Positions 50,081-61,674 of a stretch of 64,000 nt of DNA are shown here, piece after piece. The notes beneath the pieces were generated by a model. That model was not told the origin of the DNA, searched no databases, and saw nothing but the letters and a program-made list of their open reading frames with translations. Where the stretch lies: the NCBI RefSeq assembly GCF_901709675.1, contig NC_051106.1, forward strand, positions 3,356,001 to 3,420,000. The letters run 5' to 3'. The position numbers were made by a program, and so were the translations under genes. This stretch comes from Syngnathus acus. Lineage: Eukaryota > Chordata > Actinopteri > Syngnathiformes > Syngnathidae. The stretch's first letter is position 1; every line of letters begins with the position of its first letter.

Positions 50081-53000
50081 TACAAATAATTAATTATATT
50101 TTGATTTCTTGAGCTCACGAGCAAATCCGTTTTTCTGTCGAGTTTAGAAAATGTCTCTGGCTTTCAGCGAAAGACTCAGTTTTAGTCTTTAAAGGTCTTT
50201 CAGCTTCTGTTTAATGACATCACTTCCTACATCAAAACTCAAGTAGCTTGACTGATGAGTCCGTTGATAATTTTACCCTCAAGCAGTTAGCACCCAGCAG
50301 GGGACTGATACAGACGTATGAAAAACATGCTGGTGATTGCTAAATTCTGAAGCGTCTCAATCAGGGTAACTATCTAATTAAATCAAAGAGTGGGAGACCA
50401 GAGAAGATTTTCTTTGAATAAACTCCCTATCAAAGTATAGTGTGACGTATTTCAGTATCATTCATCACTAAATACAAAATACTTATCAAGAATATTTTGG
50501 TTAATTCAAGGACACCCAAAAAGGCATTTTCAGCCTTTCAAATAAAGTCACAAAAGTTACGACAGACTTGTCAGCTAACTACAAACATTGTGAGACCAAA
50601 CTAGCACAACAAGGTGAACCTCCACCTGCAAACCAATTTAAGAATGCAGAGTTCAGTGTTAATTAATTATTTTCTCAGTCAGCGTGCTCATAATAACATA
50701 TCGGCACAATAACAAGACATAAATGATGATGTAACAAGGTGAACATCCAAAGCACAAATCCATCTTGTAAACGGTAGATGGTCATAGACGTCTAAATACC
50801 AAAAGTCTTTCGAGTTAAAACATAGCATGCAATACAAACAGTCATGCCCCCCCCCCATCTAAAGTGGCACCACAGGGCTCGGTCACAGCTGCTCTCCGGC
50901 GCCTGGAGAAGAATTGCTTCCATTTGGGCTGTCACTTTGGCTACGGCCACGGAGGCTTTTCTCATTTGTCAGAGAGCACTAACGTTCCTCTGGCTTTCGC
51001 GACTAATCTGTAACCACTGACTATACAGGGAGCGAGCATGTTTCACATTGGACCTGGATCAACTTTGGTTTGCAATTGGGTCTTTGAAAGTCAGGCCAAC
51101 TGGGGGAATTAAGGATGAAGGCAACTACAAAAACATTGGAATGGTTTTAGGCTGTGCAGGATTTGTAGGGGGGGGGGGGGCAACCACCATTCAGTGAGTT
51201 TAAATAAACCGATCACTAATCCAATAGCAAGCTGGCGCAATATGTCTACTTGAATAACTTGTTTATTTAGTGTATCAGTGGAAAGCCTAATAACACTGAT
51301 AAACAGTATATTTTAATCCAAGATGCTTTTGTGCATCCCAAAACTTATTTTTGATGCTAATTTAAAAAAAAAAAACGCTTTACTTTTTTGTAGAACACAT
51401 GATATTTTCACTTCTTTGTTTTTAACTTGGATAAAAGCTTACAATTATATCATCATAGCATTATAATTCATAACCGTGATATTTCAGAAAAAGATTGACC
51501 TGTTGCTGACAGGCTCTTTGATTCAGAAATATAATTAAATATATTACATGAGGGCAGATTTTGATTAGTGCAAAAATAATAATCTAGAAAGTTTTACTTG
51601 CTTCTCCGATTAAAACATTTAGTAAAATCAAAACTGAAAATGAATGCAGAAAACACAATGCATCACATTACTGAGTTTGCCACACAAGTCTCTCCATTTA
51701 ATTTCCAAAACCTTACAAAACATATTAGAGCAAACACAGTTTGAGTGATGCTCATAACTTTTTAAATATATCTGACAGCCTTAATGTATTCCCACATTTA
51801 ATCATTCCTTTATATTGACATTTCTAATTAAGCAGCATAATTGGAAAGCCTCTGTGAGGTGGCAATCATTTCAGCGTCCACTGCAAAATTAATGCAAAAA
51901 TTATTAATGAATCCGACTGCTTTTAATTGCTGTGTACCTCGTATTCATTATTGCTGCAGCATCCTCCTTGAAATGGCACAATGACAAATACAAGTGTCAT
52001 GTCAGCGCTTTCCGTCCTCATCGCACACCTCAATCAAAGCTAATCCATTTCACCTCAGTGTTGAGGAGTCAACAAATTAAAGGCCCATTTCATTTTCCAC
52101 CTTCATTAACGTTGTTTCCAAGGTGACGATCATTTAGCGACTGGTGCAAACAATTTTTAAAGATGTGTGGGCTTTTGATATTTTCACTGCAGCAAATGAA
52201 TGAAAGCATATTGAGCATACAAATCAGTACACTTTTAATCCTGTGTTCCGCATACGCCAACAAAGAGTTTTTCATCTCGGTTAATATTTTAATATCAGAT
52301 TTTGAAGGACTGCGTCCTCTCTATTTCTCCCTTCATGTATCTAAGATCACCAAAAAATAGTAGTGCCTTGACTTACGACTGACCCAACTCAAACGTTTTT
52401 CGAGATGTGAGAACCCGTCATAAAATAAGAATTATTTGTTGTGTATTTAGGAACAACTGCTAGCTTAATGCTAACACATAACCCTTTTGGCAATTTATAT
52501 TTCAACACACTAGTGTTTGTAATACAGTATATACAAAATAGTGAGGAAAGCCGCTGAGCAGTAAGTGTGCAATGTCCTAATGTCCGGAGGGGTTGCTCCT
52601 TTTATAAGAAGAAAAAAAAAAAAGTCAGACGCAATGACCCACTTTGGCTGAGTAGCTGCACCAATAATGGCTTGTACCATAAATACACCAACAAAGACCA
52701 TCTAGGTAATATTGCATTTTTCTGTATGCAATAAAACATGGTGATAAAAAATGTCATATTTTGTTGACACATTACATGTCTTTTGCTCACATAAGAAAAG
52801 AAAAACGGAGCCAATAGAAATGAAAAACTGGGAGGGGGGGCAATGACGACTTCTGAGACGAGCCTCTTTCGCATGCAAATCATATCTGAATTTCTCATTA
52901 GCATAAATGCATGAGCAACTTTAAATGCTTTTAATTTTCAATCTCGCCAAGCGGAGGAGTAATTTGTCACTGTCAGAATGGAAGACTAAAAGGGTGGGAC

Positions 53001-54337
53001 CAGAGGGAGCCAAGGACTGCACGCTCAAATGGAATCACAGAACATTTCTGATTTACTAATTGACTGATGTGCAGTTCAGTGGAATTGCCTTGAAGGTGTA
53101 AATAATTCTGTGTATATCTAAATGGCTCAAATGAGAAAGTGAGAGGCGGATATGCGAAAGCACATTACATGATGCTTCTCCCCAGGCCACGCTTTTCTCC
53201 TGTGATTCTAATTCTCAGCCTTTTATATTTTCACTCTGTGTCTCTATAGACTGTGCATGTTTTCTGTTTTTCTACTCAACCACAGATAATCAACTGCAAA
53301 TTAAAATAGAAAGTCATAATCAGTTACAGCTCTATGTTAGTACACAAAGGCAAACACCAAAGCGCACCAATTTTAAAAAAATAAATAAATAAACAGTGCA
53401 GTTGCATGCAACTCCAAAGAGTGCTAAGCATTTTTAGCATTTGTTTTAAGGGCTGGTCTTTGTACTAATTTATTTCATTTTTTCCCCACAACTAAAAAAA
53501 TCGAAAAACTAGCCCTCCCGATTAAATAAAAACAAAAAACTAAACATGGTGAAGTGGCATTTAGCTGTTATGCTGCATGCAAATGAAACAGAATATTAAT
53601 CTGAAATTGCCAACAGAAGTCGAGTCAGCCCAAAGTGTGAATTATTTTCAATCCAGGCTGTATATAAATAAAGATACCTTGCCTTGCCTTACCTAAAGCC
53701 AATCCACACTATTTAAGAATACAGAGTAGGTATGTACTGTAGGGCTAGTTCCTCACCTCCTCTAAGACATCTAACAAGTTGGCCTGTTCTTCAGCCCTTC
53801 CAAACCACCGGTTTCACATGTTGCTGTCACACACAAAAAAAGATGTGGCAGACATCAGATAATCACAACATCTCATGATGGCTGCAGGCAAGACAAAGGA
53901 GAAAGTGACACATTTGCTCACATGTTGCATCATGATGACCAGTGCAGTCTGGATCTTTCTGAATCAAACATTTTCAGTAGCTATGCCTTTCAATAATGCA
54001 ATATATGAAGTAAAATACTAATTGGCGTCCACGTTTCCATAGCTATATTCTAATATAGGCTCATGACATCATATCTGACTGTCAAAAAGGTTTCAATACA
54101 ACGCATTTTGTATTGTGGTATTATAAATGTAGCAATACTTTACAGAAAAACCAACAGAAAAACGATTTCTGCATTAAACTTACTCGTCCAGCCAAAACAA
54201 CTCAGCACTCTGCTCCGTGCTCAGATTGCCCCCCAGTGTTGATGATGAGTACAGCAGTTTGGTATGCAGGAAATGCACACAACCTGAAATATAGAAATTG
54301 ATAAATGGATTCATTTTTATCGGTTGTTGAATTGTCC

Positions 54338-54375
54338 ATTTAATCCGTCTATCCATTTTCTAAACTGCTTTATGC
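54338..54375 (-). repeat. Reversed fragment of the teleost repeat tail
   Basis: CCGTCTATCCATTTTCTAAA followed by CTGCTTTATGC is the reverse complement of the usual 'GCGGTTTAGAAAATGGATGG' tail. Short and uncertain. Confidence 0.4.
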
Positions 54376-54764
54376 TCACAATTCACGATATATTTTGTGA
54401 ATATGTGAATATACGCCAATGTTACTTCCAACTATACATATATAATGATTAATAAATCATAGAAAGAATCTGAGATTATTTTTTCCTTCATAAATTAGCA
54501 AATTGGACAGGGGATTGAAAAATGATCTCCCAATCTAACTTCTCTGCAATCACTATTGATTGGACAAGTTACACGACTTATGTCTGTCTTTTTGAAAGAT
54601 CAATGCATAAAATTAAGACGCAATTATTGCCATTTATTTTTGCACAAGGAATTCCTTGAGTATATCTTGTAAATATCTTCAGTTTCCCTTTAATTAACCG
54701 TACAATCATTTTATCGTGCTTTTTTAAAGGACCTCGGGGTCGTTGGTGCTATTACGACAAATAT

Positions 54765-54778
54765 CCTCTAGATGGCAG
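54765..54778 (+). promoter_or_regulatory. CTCF-like motif
   Basis: CCTCTAGATGGCAG matches the core CCASYAGRKGGCRS at 13 of 14 positions by eye. It lies between KBTBD11 and ARID1B. Confidence 0.35.
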
Positions 54779-56107
54779 AACCTACCTATATTTTACATTG
54801 GAGCCATAAGAAAAAAAAATACAAAACACCATACTGAAACATTTTCAGACATCAATTTTATTTGAAGTACTTTGTTTTGATTGATAAATACTATCCACCA
54901 CCTAATTCCACTCCAAAGCTTTTTACACTGGAAATTTTTCACCTGGCATTACAGCACTGAGCTGTCATCACAGGAGCAAATGCAAATCAATCATATTCAT
55001 ACCGAGGAAGGAAAACCCACAAAAGTAAAAAAGCCTGCCAGCTAACGCAGTAAAACCACATCCAGTTTGTCCAAGATACACCGACTGCATTGAAACACTA
55101 TGCACGTTATCAGATTTTTGTTGCTGTCAGAAATATATAAGCTTTCATACTAAACTCACGTTGTGCTTTTGTAGCAGCAAACACATATACTTTTCAAGAC
55201 ATTTCTCAAATAAAATTATTTATGTTATGCATTTAGAAGACAGTACGAGAGCCTTACAGACCAGCGGCTCTTAGTGCGGATTGGCAGTAAACAGACGGAA
55301 GCAATGTGGCATCAGATTTGACCTTTAAATATTGCAGATGTGGTTGTTTTCTTGCACTGACTTTCTAGCTTTGTTCAACATCCCTGAAAGAGGTTGTTAG
55401 CAGCCAACATGGAAAAGAGAAAAGAGAGAAAAAATACTTTCAATGAGCGTCACACACCCAAAATGGGCAATCGTTTGTCACAATTTAAGAGATGATTCAA
55501 TATCTTTGGCAAATATGTATAAGTGCTGGAACATACCTTTTGATGCAATATGAAAAATATTTATTTTTAAAAAAAAAAAGCTGATTCTTGTGCTTTTGTG
55601 GCAGCATGGTGGTGATTCACATCTCTGATTCACAGTTGTGGGGTTCTGGTTTAGGATCTCAACTCCGACCTTGCTGTCTGGAGTCTTACGTGATGTCACA
55701 TCAGTTTGCGAGCGTGTTATTTAGGCCATTGATGATCCTGTGAGGGAGGTTTGTTTGTGTTGAATAATTAAGCTGTTGCTACTGAATACTATTATGTAAC
55801 ATGGTTTCATAATTGTGTGCATGCAGCAATTATTCACAGATTTGCATTATTCGCAACAGCACTTGGTCGCTATTTGCGTGGTATGTACCGGTTGACCCCG
55901 ATGTACCCCCACCTCTCAACCTTATCCAGCTTATGATGGCAAAAATGTCCAAAAATGTTTGCTGGATGTTGTTTTTTGTTATGAAAATGAGCTCCAACAT
56001 TTGAAACTTAGAACCTATGATCTTAAAATAATTGAATGTACATTTGAATGGGCATCTAAGGTTACATTTTAACTATCATGCTTTGCAGTAGTGTTTGCCA
56101 ATATTGA

Positions 56108-56175
56108 CCTCTGTGATTGGCTGGTGGACAAGTCCAGGCTGTCTTTCAGTCAATTGATATTGCCTCTAGCTCACT
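56108..56175 (+). repeat. Remnant of the same teleost repeat tail
   Basis: CTGTGATTGGCTGGTGGACA and AGTCCAGGCTGTC correspond to the first part of the repeat at 15092; the rest has decayed. It lies about 0.45 kb downstream of the KBTBD11 stop. Confidence 0.4.
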
Positions 56176-56617
56176 TCCTTATAAATCGAATGAAAATGGT
56201 ATTGAAAGACATTTGTGACCTTTCTGGTCGTGTAAAATACTGCTCTGCATCCTTTCAATGACATTCCAGTCATCATTAGTGAAGCCCTACAGCAGTTCCA
56301 TTTGCATAGAAGCCACATCGCATCATTCATCGTCACATTTTGCAACAAAATGTCAATAAGTCCACATGGTGTAAATAATATCTGACCCAACAACAAAAGT
56401 GCACCAAACACCACCAGCCGGTAATACTAATCTACTGTCACTTCCATCAGACTAATATTGTTTGCATTCACTCAATACTGAAAGTTCCCTTTTTAAGGCT
56501 TGCCTCTGTAGAACCATGAAGTTGCCATGCAATACACACATTCTTTTGCAAGCAGGCAATGACACACTGGTAGAGACAGCGGACACACTAAAGACAGCGA
56601 ATGGGCCGGTCCGCGTT

Positions 56618-58489
56618 CTAGTTCTGTGACTCTGGAACGCACCCGGGAGGAACTTTCTCAGGCTTTTCAGGCAAAGTGAGCACAAAAGGAAAAAGAACGC
56701 CTTTGGCTTCGAGAGGCGCCCTCAGCGGCTCCTCTACAAAGTAGGCGTTCTCCTCCTCCACCACGAATTGAAGAGTCTGGCTTTTGTTCACACAGTAGAT
56801 GCAGTTCCCTACGACGGCGCACCGAAACGGCGAGGAGCTGCCGAGCCTCTGCGACGCGCAATCGTGCCACATTTTCACAATGCTGTTGTACTTGAACACG
56901 TTGATCCCTTGCTCGCGGGTCACGTCGAAGCGGTAAATGAAGCTCTTCAGCGCCACCATATCCGTTGACTTCTTCCTGCTGTTGTTGTACGGGCATTCTT
57001 GCCACTCGTCTCTCTTTGTGTCATACTTGAGGAGGCGATAGAAGAGCGAGCCCCCGGAGACGTAAAGCTCCCCGTTGCAGGTGGTGGCCTCGTGAGCTAC
57101 CGCGAAGGCTCCCTTGGGCAAAGGGGCCACGGCGGTCCAGCGGGCCATACGAGGGTCATATTTTTCGACGGTAAACAGACACTCACCTCCGATAGCATAC
57201 AGGTACCCATCCATGGACACGAGCTTCAGTTGGGCACGGGCCTGCGTCATGGGTCGGATCTCTGACCAGAGGTTTGTTTTGGGGTTGTAACAGAAGACCT
57301 TGTCTGATGCCCTCCCCTTGTCCCCTTTTATTCCACCTGCCACAAACAGGTAGTTGTACATCGTGCAGATTCCACAGCCTTTAGTGTTGACGTCCTCGGG
57401 CATGGTTGTCAAAGCTCTCCAGTCGTTGGCCACTTCGTTGAAGCAGTAGATGGTGTGACTCTCCTCCAGCGACCCCACGGACGAGGGGCTCTGTGGACGG
57501 CTTCCGCAGCGGCTCGGCGGTCGGCTCCCGACACGTTCAAAAACGTCGTTTATCTCGGCAGCCATGAGAGTCTTCCTCCCGTCCGTTCTTTTCTTCAGGA
57601 TAAGATCGCGCTCGGACCCGGTCAGACGCCCGTATACGGCGGGGTCCTTGAGGATCTGCAGGAAGTTGTCGCTCATGAACCCGTAGGCGGTCTCCTTCAG
57701 TTCGCTAAGTCGCTGCTTTTTAGCGATGCTCAGAATCTCATAGCAGTTCCCCGCCGTGATTTGTTCTGTCATGCGGTCCATTGCCGCCTGGACGGCGCAA
57801 GGAATCTGGAGGATTTTAGCCCCCGTGATGACTTCGACGACATTTTCTTTCGAAACGTTCATCTGGGAAGTGTAAACATAGTCGATTAGAGTAGAAAAAG
57901 TCTTATAGCTCATGCCTTTCACTTTGAGGATGTTTCGTGAGAGCCGAGCTTTGAAGTAGTCGCTCTTTTCTGCCAGGACCGACTTGTGAGCGTTGATCGT
58001 CTGACCGCCAACTTCGATGACTAAATCGGGCTCGGTTTTACCAGACAACTGATTGATCGCAACTGAGCTGCCCTCGAGGTTGCGTGATAGGTCTGATGCT
58101 GGTTTAGTATCGGAAAACTCTTTCGCTCTTGCGCCATTGGGGATTTGACCGCTCGCACAGTGGGACACACTCGAGTCAGCATTCGATGGAACGTCCACCA
58201 CGTTCTTTTCTTTGGAGAAACGAAAGTCACTTGCACTCGCCATGTATGACCCGTTACCTTTTTGACAATCGTTATGGTTGTTTTCAGTTATCAGTCTTCC
58301 ATCCAGCAGGTATTCCTTTTCAAACACTATAGGGACACTGAATTCAGGGTCATCCCCGAAGGACCTTTGGACAATGCCTGGACATAAATCCCTGGCCTTG
58401 TCAGTGCTTGCCACCAGGCTGGCAGTGTGGTGGATGACATCAGCCTCGATTGCAGCAACTCCTCCTCCGGGTCCTTGGCCCTCGGTCAT
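56618..58489 (-). CDS. KBTBD11: KBTBD11, BTB-BACK-kelch protein, complete single coding exon
   Basis: Complete 623-residue reading frame without introns, the same length and structure known for KBTBD11. Residues 1-150 are a polar, probably disordered N-terminus. A BTB/POZ domain spans about 154-245 (DLVIEVGGQTINAHKSVLAE, then YFKARLS), followed by a BACK-like helical region at 246-315. A Ser/Arg/Pro linker (SRPPSRCGSRPQSPSS) covers 322-337. Kelch repeats run from about 345 to 600, with blade signatures such as LFVAGGIKGD, YAIGGECLF and LYVSGGSLF. BTB-kelch proteins usually serve as substrate adaptors for CUL3 ubiquitin ligases, and KBTBD11 has been linked to osteoclast and fat-cell differentiation. 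The ATG at 58489 has AGG before it and an in-frame TGA 14 codons upstream. ARHGEF10 lies upstream in the same direction, as in human, which separates this gene from KBTBD12 and other BTB-kelch relatives. Confidence 0.93.
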   Translation of the reverse strand: MTEGQGPGGGVAAIEADVIHHTASLVASTDKARDLCPGIVQRSFGDDPEFSVPIVFEKEYLLDGRLITENNHNDCQKGNGSYMASASDFRFSKEKNVVDVPSNADSSVSHCASGQIPNGARAKEFSDTKPASDLSRNLEGSSVAINQLSGKTEPDLVIEVGGQTINAHKSVLAEKSDYFKARLSRNILKVKGMSYKTFSTLIDYVYTSQMNVSKENVVEVITGAKILQIPCAVQAAMDRMTEQITAGNCYEILSIAKKQRLSELKETAYGFMSDNFLQILKDPAVYGRLTGSERDLILKKRTDGRKTLMAAEINDVFERVGSRPPSRCGSRPQSPSSVGSLEESHTIYCFNEVANDWRALTTMPEDVNTKGCGICTMYNYLFVAGGIKGDKGRASDKVFCYNPKTNLWSEIRPMTQARAQLKLVSMDGYLYAIGGECLFTVEKYDPRMARWTAVAPLPKGAFAVAHEATTCNGELYVSGGSLFYRLLKYDTKRDEWQECPYNNSRKKSTDMVALKSFIYRFDVTREQGINVFKYNSIVKMWHDCASQRLGSSSPFRCAVVGNCIYCVNKSQTLQFVVEEENAYFVEEPLRAPLEAKGVLFPFVLTLPEKPEKVPPGCVPESQN

Positions 58490-58578
58490 CCTGATGTACT
58501 CACTTGTAATGGAGGATGGCGTAGGTAGTGATCATGCTGGGGGTGGACAAAACTTTCTCTTTTGTGTCTTTCTGCCAC
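58490..58578 (-). other. KBTBD11: KBTBD11 5' untranslated segment with splice acceptor
   Basis: A good splice acceptor (a T-rich tract, then CCTTCCATGTAG) ends at 58579, so the coding exon probably begins at 58578, 89 bases before the ATG. An upstream non-coding exon would then lie in the CpG-rich region around 59370-59510. The exon boundary is inferred from the site alone; RNA data would settle it. Confidence 0.5.
58500..58535 (-). other. Upstream ORF in the KBTBD11 leader
   Basis: An 11-codon upstream reading frame (MITTYAILHYK, then TGA) starts with AGC-ATG-A, a fair initiation context, and stops 10 bases before the KBTBD11 ATG. It lies in the inferred 5' untranslated part and could lower or condition translation of the main frame. 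There is no proof of use. Confidence 0.4.
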
Positions 58579-58763
58579 CTACATGGAAGGAAAAAAACAT
58601 GACTCATTAAGTTGCAATTGCTGACGGGCATTATTTCGCTTATCAAAACAGGATTGCAATGCAGAGTAAAACCACCAAGTTTTTGCCATCTCATCATTCC
58701 AACCTTATAAATATGTAGAAATGATACCACTTAAAATAAGATTAGCGAGAATTCACATATTAG

Positions 58764-58766
58764 GAT

Positions 58767-58854
<88 letters not shown>
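58764..58854. repeat. (GATA)n microsatellite, about 22 units
   Basis: A pure GATA run of about 91 bp, 275 bp upstream of the KBTBD11 start codon, inside the inferred leader intron. Confidence 0.97.
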
Positions 58855-58855
<1 letters not shown>

Positions 58856-59369
58856 CAGACATGCTTATGCTAAATACTGCAGTAGATGATATTGTGCATG
58901 AATTTGATTGTGTTCCATCTAAGAAAAAAAACTAAGGCCAAGCCCGTTCTTTCTTTGAGTCAAACTGCATGACCCACTGCAATAATCTTCCTCGTAGCTC
59001 ATTATTAAGCACTAGAATTAGTTGCATTTATTGCGCATGCGCAAGGATAAATTGCTCCTTAAAATGACAAGGAAGGGGTTAAAAACAAAACAGGTCCGAT
59101 TGTTTCGTCATGGTCTTGCAACAATTTGCAAGTTGAAATAAGATTGTCAAATTGAAACATGAGAAAAATCTGCGTTTATTTTGCATGCAAAGTTAATGCA
59201 ACCTACCTGCGATTCCAGGCTGTGATTAAAGCACTCGGAACCAGCGAGCCCTCCAACAAAGCTCCGTTACGTAAAGCCTCCACAATCCTGAGCAAGCAGT
59301 CACCCGAGATGACTTTATTTCATTTACATTCTTCTCCTGATTCCGTCCACCCGTTCACCTCTTAAGCCA

Positions 59370-59512
59370 CTCGATCCTATGAATGATCTTGTATTCGGCT
59401 CCTCGCATCAAGTCTCCCCGAGGCGAGGCTGAAGCGGCGATCGAACAGTGGTCGTCCGGGTGGGCGCGCCTCCCTGAGCAGCTTCCTCGCGTGACCGTGC
59501 ACTTAACAAATG
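59370..59512 (-). promoter_or_regulatory. CpG-rich putative KBTBD11 promoter/first exon
   Basis: This is a local CpG-rich patch (CCGAGGCGAGG, GCGGCGATCGA, GGGCGCGCC, CTCGCGTGACCG) in otherwise AT-rich, CpG-poor DNA. It lies 0.9-1.0 kb upstream of the KBTBD11 ATG. A possible donor, AAGAG/GTGAAC on the minus strand near 59355, would join a leader exon here to the acceptor at 58579. No TATA box stands out. The transcription start is not determined. Confidence 0.45.
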
Positions 59513-59674
59513 TGGCGAGTGTCCTCATGCACCGGAGGTGTCCAACATTGGAAGCATGACTAGTCAGGAGATGTGTTTTTTCTTTTTCCCTTCAGTTGAC
59601 TGTTGCACTAAACCACGCCCCTTTGCTTAGTATTAACCCTGAACTGGACGGGGCAAGGCGCGTGCAGGGCGCAT

Positions 59675-59680
59675 CCCCCC

Positions 59681-59712
<32 letters not shown>
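59675..59712. repeat. C14-T24 homopolymer block
   Basis: A C run passes directly into a T run in the ARHGEF10-KBTBD11 spacer. On the minus strand this reads A-tract then G-tract. It may be the tail of an old retroposon, but no body is recognisable. Confidence 0.85.
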
Positions 59713-59713
<1 letters not shown>

Positions 59714-61674
59714 CTGGATGCATCAAATGTACATTCATCAAGAGGTTGCAAAAACCCACACTCAGCAAGTTTAAAAAAGAAAAAGAAAGAAATAATAAGC
59801 TATTAAATCTATTTAAGCAAAAAAGGGCGAAATTAATTAATTCTGTCAATTATACACAATAAATTTGCTAGCTGAACTAATGGAAAAATGCACACAAACA
59901 TTTTATAGAATATCCTAATAGTTCTCATCTTCTGTGAAATGCAGTGGCTGAGACTGGCACAATAAGGTTTTGCCACTTATTTTTGGAAATGTATAAGTAC
60001 AGATACCTGAAAAATCCGTTTAAATACAGCAAGAAAGTTGTTACGGCTACACACCTCAACAAAGCGTGCACGCCTGCTCAACAATAGTAATGAAAAACGC
60101 CCCTGAAAAAAAAGCCCAACCAGCAGAGCAACAGAAGGTCCATTGCTGTCATAGCAACTGGTTTCCCTATTTATAAATAGAAGGGAGCCACGGAGAGGGT
60201 ATTGGCCAACCATCAGCCCTGTGAGATTAAGAGGTATTCAAATGGGAGGTTTGAATGGCTAACATATTCTAAGAACAAAGCCAGGCCAGGGACAGATGTG
60301 TGCACACAAAATGAGCATCTCCATGGAAACCTCAGGGTTGTCAATACCAGCGAACAAGAGCTACCAGTAAGCCCCATTATACCACAACAGAAGCACAAAT
60401 GTTTTTAAACTATACAATCTGGAGCAAATCTTTCTACTTGATTGTGGGTGAATAGTGAAAATGGTTGCGCAACAGTGGACGTGGGTGTTCAGAGTGAGTA
60501 AATGGCTTGACCCCGCTCTGCTCAGACGTGGGAGAAATGACGAGTGAAATTGCAGAAGAGCTGCATCAGGCTGCACTCACCTACCTCCGGCACACTTGCT
60601 AGCCCCAACATGTAGTAGAAGTGTAATCACTGGAGAATTAGATACCGCTACTCTGTTCTTCTTTCCCAAAATGTTTGTTTGTGATCTAACCATTTAAATT
60701 TAATCAAGTTTCCATAGTGCTTGACACTGTGTACTAGCTTTGAATACAACATTTCCCAAAATGGTAAACACAAAGTACAATAGTATGATAGTATCACAAT
60801 AAACCTACGTTTATAGATTAATAACATAACAGAAGTACAGTACTATACATACAAATGTATTCAACAACAAAATAGAAGCATGATTTAACAGTCTCTTAAA
60901 TATTCTTAAGTGAAAGGATTAAGAGGCTGAAGAAACTAACTTTCCTAGTCAATAACAAATAAATCTTTGTGGAGAATACTGGCCAGCCAGACATCCTAAT
61001 CTTCCCAAAGCAAATCAGTCAACGTTACTTCACCTTTTTAAACACGAGTGGAAACAGTGGGCTAGTTCCAGGAAATATTTTATATTACTCAAAGCACGTT
61101 CGTCTGAGCTCCCTCAAAACTCTTGCGTGAACTTTCCATATTTACACCTTGACAAGTCTTGGCAGGGGGGGGCAACGATATAAAAACCACTTTGTAACTT
61201 GACTCATGACTTATGCAGAAAAAAAATAAAGTCTCAACACAGGTTTATAAACGGTGGTCTTGTACAATTTATACAAACAAACAAACAAACAAACAAAAAA
61301 CAGTGGCAACTCATGTGATATTAGCCTGCAGTCTGTTTTAACAACAAGAGTTCATTTTCATTTTTCTTGCAATGAGATATCAGGAATACTGTAGTGGAGG
61401 CAAGTTCTGTCATTCTGGTTTAAATATGGCGTTTGTTCATTGACATTGCTTTATAAATATTAGTGTAACACCAGGTATCAAGATATTGAAATTTTAAATC
61501 TTGGTCTCATTCTTTCATATCACAAAAAAATGGCATTTGAAAAAGGGTTTATCAAATCCACTGTACAAATATATATGCTTGAAAGGACTCAAAAGACATT
61601 TGTATGATTATAATATCCTCTTTCAAAAGCGGCTTATTGGTAATTCCATTCTGTTTTACTGGTGTATTGGTGTG
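59713..61674. other. ARHGEF10-KBTBD11 spacer
   Basis: AT-rich DNA that would include the ARHGEF10 3' untranslated region. An AAAC microsatellite is at 61275-61297. No coding sequence, RNA gene or clear polyadenylation signal was seen. Confidence 0.6.

Larger units (their letters stand above)
50083..56107. other. Gene desert, right half
   Basis: No gene recognised. Possible conserved non-coding blocks lie at 51825-52080 and 52850-53060 (the latter with the octamer ATGCAAAT). It also has a poly-G tract (51168), a CTCF-like motif (54765) and repeat-tail fragments. The left end of the KBTBD11 3' untranslated region cannot be placed; AATAAA on the minus strand occurs near 55560 and 54860. Confidence 0.6.

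Noticed and set aside
57455-57889. 144-codon plus-strand frame
   Set aside because: It is antisense to the BTB-BACK-linker part of KBTBD11 and has no homology. It is a shadow of the GC-rich coding exon.
56618-58489. KBTBD12 or another 623-residue BTB-kelch protein
   Set aside because: The intronless frame, the Ser/Arg-Pro linker between BACK and kelch, and the ARHGEF10 neighbour favour KBTBD11.
58500-58730. 76-codon minus-strand frame before KBTBD11
   Set aside because: It runs through a strong splice acceptor at 58579, so only its last 11 codons (kept as an upstream ORF) are likely to be in mRNA.
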